This document shows, one piece after another, positions 5,311-6,967 of a stretch of 6,967 bases of DNA; position 1 is the first letter of the stretch, and every line of letters starts with the position of its first letter. Below the pieces are notes generated by a model that saw nothing but the letters and a program-made list of their open reading frames with translations, was not told the origin of the DNA and did not search any database. This stretch comes from Pseudomonadota bacterium (GTDB lineage: Bacteria > Pseudomonadota > Alphaproteobacteria > Rs-D84). Location: the NCBI GenBank assembly GCA_030531915.1, contig JAUNMD010000050.1, forward strand, positions 1-6,967, written 5' to 3'. The translations under genes and the position numbers were made by a program.

Positions 5311-6967
5311 ATGAGCAAGGAAATAATCGAAAATATTGAATCACAGCAACTGTCTGACGCACTGTCACAGCGGTATTTGTCGTACGCGGTCAGCACGATT
5401 GTATCGCGCGCGCTGCCTGATGTTCGCGATGGGTTAAAGCCCGTACATCGTCGTATCTTGTATTCCATGTTGCGCCAAAAATTGTCGCCATCGGCGGCGT
5501 TTCGTAAATGCGCGACGGTGGTCGGCGACGTGCTGGGTCACTATCACCCACACGGGGACAGTTCGGTCTATGACGCGATGGTGCGTTTGGCCCAGGATTT
5601 CTCGGTACGTTATCCATTGATTGACGGCCAGGGTAACTTTGGTAATATCGATGGTGACCCCCAGGCGGCGTATCGTTACACCGAATCCAAAATGACCGAT
5701 GCCGCCATGCTGATTATGGAGGGGATTGACGAAGACAGCGTTGATATGATGCCGAATTTTGACGGCACAACGTCTGAACCCGTGGTTATGCCGGGGGCGT
5801 TTCCAAACTTGCTGGCCAACGGCGGTATGGGTATCGCGGTGGGTATGGCAACAAACATTCCAACCCATAACGTGGCAGAGGTTTGTGATGCCCTGAATCT
5901 GGTAATTGATAAGCCGGACGCCACCACCGCCCAGATTATGAAGAAACTGGTCGGGCCTGATTTCCCAACGGGCGGCGTTTTGATTGACAGTTTTGACACA
6001 ATCGTTAAAAACTATGAAACGGGTCGTGGCGCATTCCGCATCCGCGCGAAATGGGAAATTGAAAAACTGGATCGTGGCGCAGAACAGGTGGTTATCACCG
6101 AAATTCCATATGGTTTGTTGAAATCAAAGTTGGTGGAACAAATCGCCGGCCTGATTGATGCGCGCAAATTGCCATTGGTTGATGACATTGTTGATGAATC
6201 CACAACTGATGTTCGTATTGTTATCACCCCGAAAAGCCGTAATGTCCCATTGGACAAAATGATGGCGCACCTGTTCGCAATGACCGATTTGGAATATCGG
6301 TTCAATATGAACTTTAACGTTATCGATACCAATGGCGCACCGCGTGTGATGGGTATCGGGGCGGTTCTGCGTGAATTTATCGCGCACCAGAAAAACGTCT
6401 TGGTTCGTCGTACGAATTGGCGTTTGGGGAACATTTCGCGCCGCTTGGAAATATTGGGCGGGTTGCTGATTGTGTACCTGAATTTGGATCGGGTGATTGA
6501 AATCATCAGAACCGAAGATGACGCGAAATCCGTCTTGATGGCAGAGTTCAAATTGACCGAAGTTCAGGTAGAGGCGATTTTGAACACACGCCTGCGCAGT
6601 TTGCGTAAATTGGAAGAAATGGAAATCCGTCGCGAAGACGCGGAATTGCTGGCAGAACAAAAGAATTTGCAAGAATTGCTGGCATCTGACCAAATGCAGA
6701 ATGACCAGTTAAAGGCGTGGTTCACCGATATTAAAAAGCGTTATGATAAAAAGACCGCACTGGGTCGCCGTCGCACCACATGGGCGGAACAGACCGAAGA
6801 AATCGTGGTCAACGCCGACGAATTTATTGAAAAAGAACCGTTGACCATAATCTTGTCCACAATGGGCTGGATTCGCGCGGCCAAAGGCACGTTGGATTTG
6901 AACAATTTGGATTTGAAATTCAAAGAGGGCGACGAACTGCAATTCGCATTTCACGCGATGTCGACCG
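5311..6967 (+). CDS. parC: DNA topoisomerase IV subunit A, ParC (first 552 codons; 3' end outside window)
   Basis: With ParE, ParC decatenates daughter chromosomes by passing one duplex through a double-strand break. The breakage-reunion domain is complete: LSYAVSTIVSRALPDVRDGLKPVHRR (21-48, shown in part: RALPDVRDGLKPVHRR), VVGDVLGHYHPHGDSSVYDAM (70-90, key residues H78, H80, S84, D88), GQGNFGNIDGD, and AAYRYTE with catalytic Arg122-Tyr123. GIAVGMATNIP carries the DNA-bending Ile175. A coiled-coil arm spans about 425-460, and the C-terminal pinwheel has begun, with GWIRAAKG near 519-526. GNIDGD and GWIRAAKG favour ParC over GyrA; no GyrA box is seen, though it could lie beyond the edge. S84 and D88 correspond to GyrA S83/D87 and carry no classic quinolone-resistance substitution. 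The ATG at 5311 is fixed by an in-frame stop at 5296-5298; its G run (5304-5308) is only 2 nt away. About 200 codons are missing. Confidence -1.
   Translation, partial: MSKEIIENIESQQLSDALSQRYLSYAVSTIVSRALPDVRDGLKPVHRRILYSMLRQKLSPSAAFRKCATVVGDVLGHYHPHGDSSVYDAMVRLAQDFSVRYPLIDGQGNFGNIDGDPQAAYRYTESKMTDAAMLIMEGIDEDSVDMMPNFDGTTSEPVVMPGAFPNLLANGGMGIAVGMATNIPTHNVAEVCDALNLVIDKPDATTAQIMKKLVGPDFPTGGVLIDSFDTIVKNYETGRGAFRIRAKWEIEKLDRGAEQVVITEIPYGLLKSKLVEQIAGLIDARKLPLVDDIVDESTTDVRIVITPKSRNVPLDKMMAHLFAMTDLEYRFNMNFNVIDTNGAPRVMGIGAVLREFIAHQKNVLVRRTNWRLGNISRRLEILGGLLIVYLNLDRVIEIIRTEDDAKSVLMAEFKLTEVQVEAILNTRLRSLRKLEEMEIRREDAELLAEQKNLQELLASDQMQNDQLKAWFTDIKKRYDKKTALGRRRTTWAEQTEEIVVNADEFIEKEPLTIILSTMGWIRAAKGTLDLNNLDLKFKEGDELQFAFHAMST

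Noticed and set aside
5434..6693. Minus-strand ORFs of 107-189 codons opposite parC
   Set aside because: They lie across a clearly conserved parC reading frame and have no recognisable domains.

Overview
The window looks like chromosomal DNA of an alphaproteobacterium, probably an uncultured or divergent lineage. The evidence is a ParC-type topoisomerase IV subunit, a small coiled-coil gene translationally coupled to zapA (a pairing familiar from alphaproteobacteria), and a possible CtrA-type motif (TTAA-N7-TTAA) before parC. Base composition is intermediate, the standard genetic code fits, and coding density is high. No tRNA, rRNA, CRISPR array, integrase or transposase was seen. The lineage is an inference from these genes, not from a marker search.

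Layout. (1) Bases 2-199 (+) are the 3' end of a RadC/JAB-domain gene. (2) Bases 3234-191 (-) hold three closely spaced genes of unknown function, transcribed leftwards and probably one operon: a 363-aa acidic, low-complexity protein with an AT-hook-like patch; a 435-aa protein with two membrane segments, a disordered linker carrying a perfect 57-bp tandem duplication, and a C-terminal domain of the NPGNIR type; and a 207-aa single-pass membrane protein with a calcium-loop-like motif. The last gene overlaps the end of radC by 9 bp, tail to tail. (3) Bases 3235-3315 are a short divergent promoter region. (4) Bases 3316-3800 (+) hold the coiled-coil gene and zapA, joined by an ATGA overlap and closed by a hairpin that can terminate transcription in both directions. 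(5) Bases 4966-3830 (-) encode a secreted 378-aa protein of unknown function with a possible Cys/His/Asn catalytic set. (6) Bases 4967-5310 are a gene-free, partly very AT-rich interval with several palindromes. (7) Bases 5311-6967 (+) are the first 552 codons of parC, cut by the window end.

How the genes may work together. The coiled-coil protein/ZapA pair acts at the cytokinetic ring and ParC decatenates chromosomes, so the right half carries cell-cycle functions. The three-gene unknown operon is the most novel part: its 435-aa product combines a membrane anchor, a flexible linker and a domain I associate with phage structural or cell-wall-active proteins. A cell-envelope or secretion-related role is plausible but unproven.
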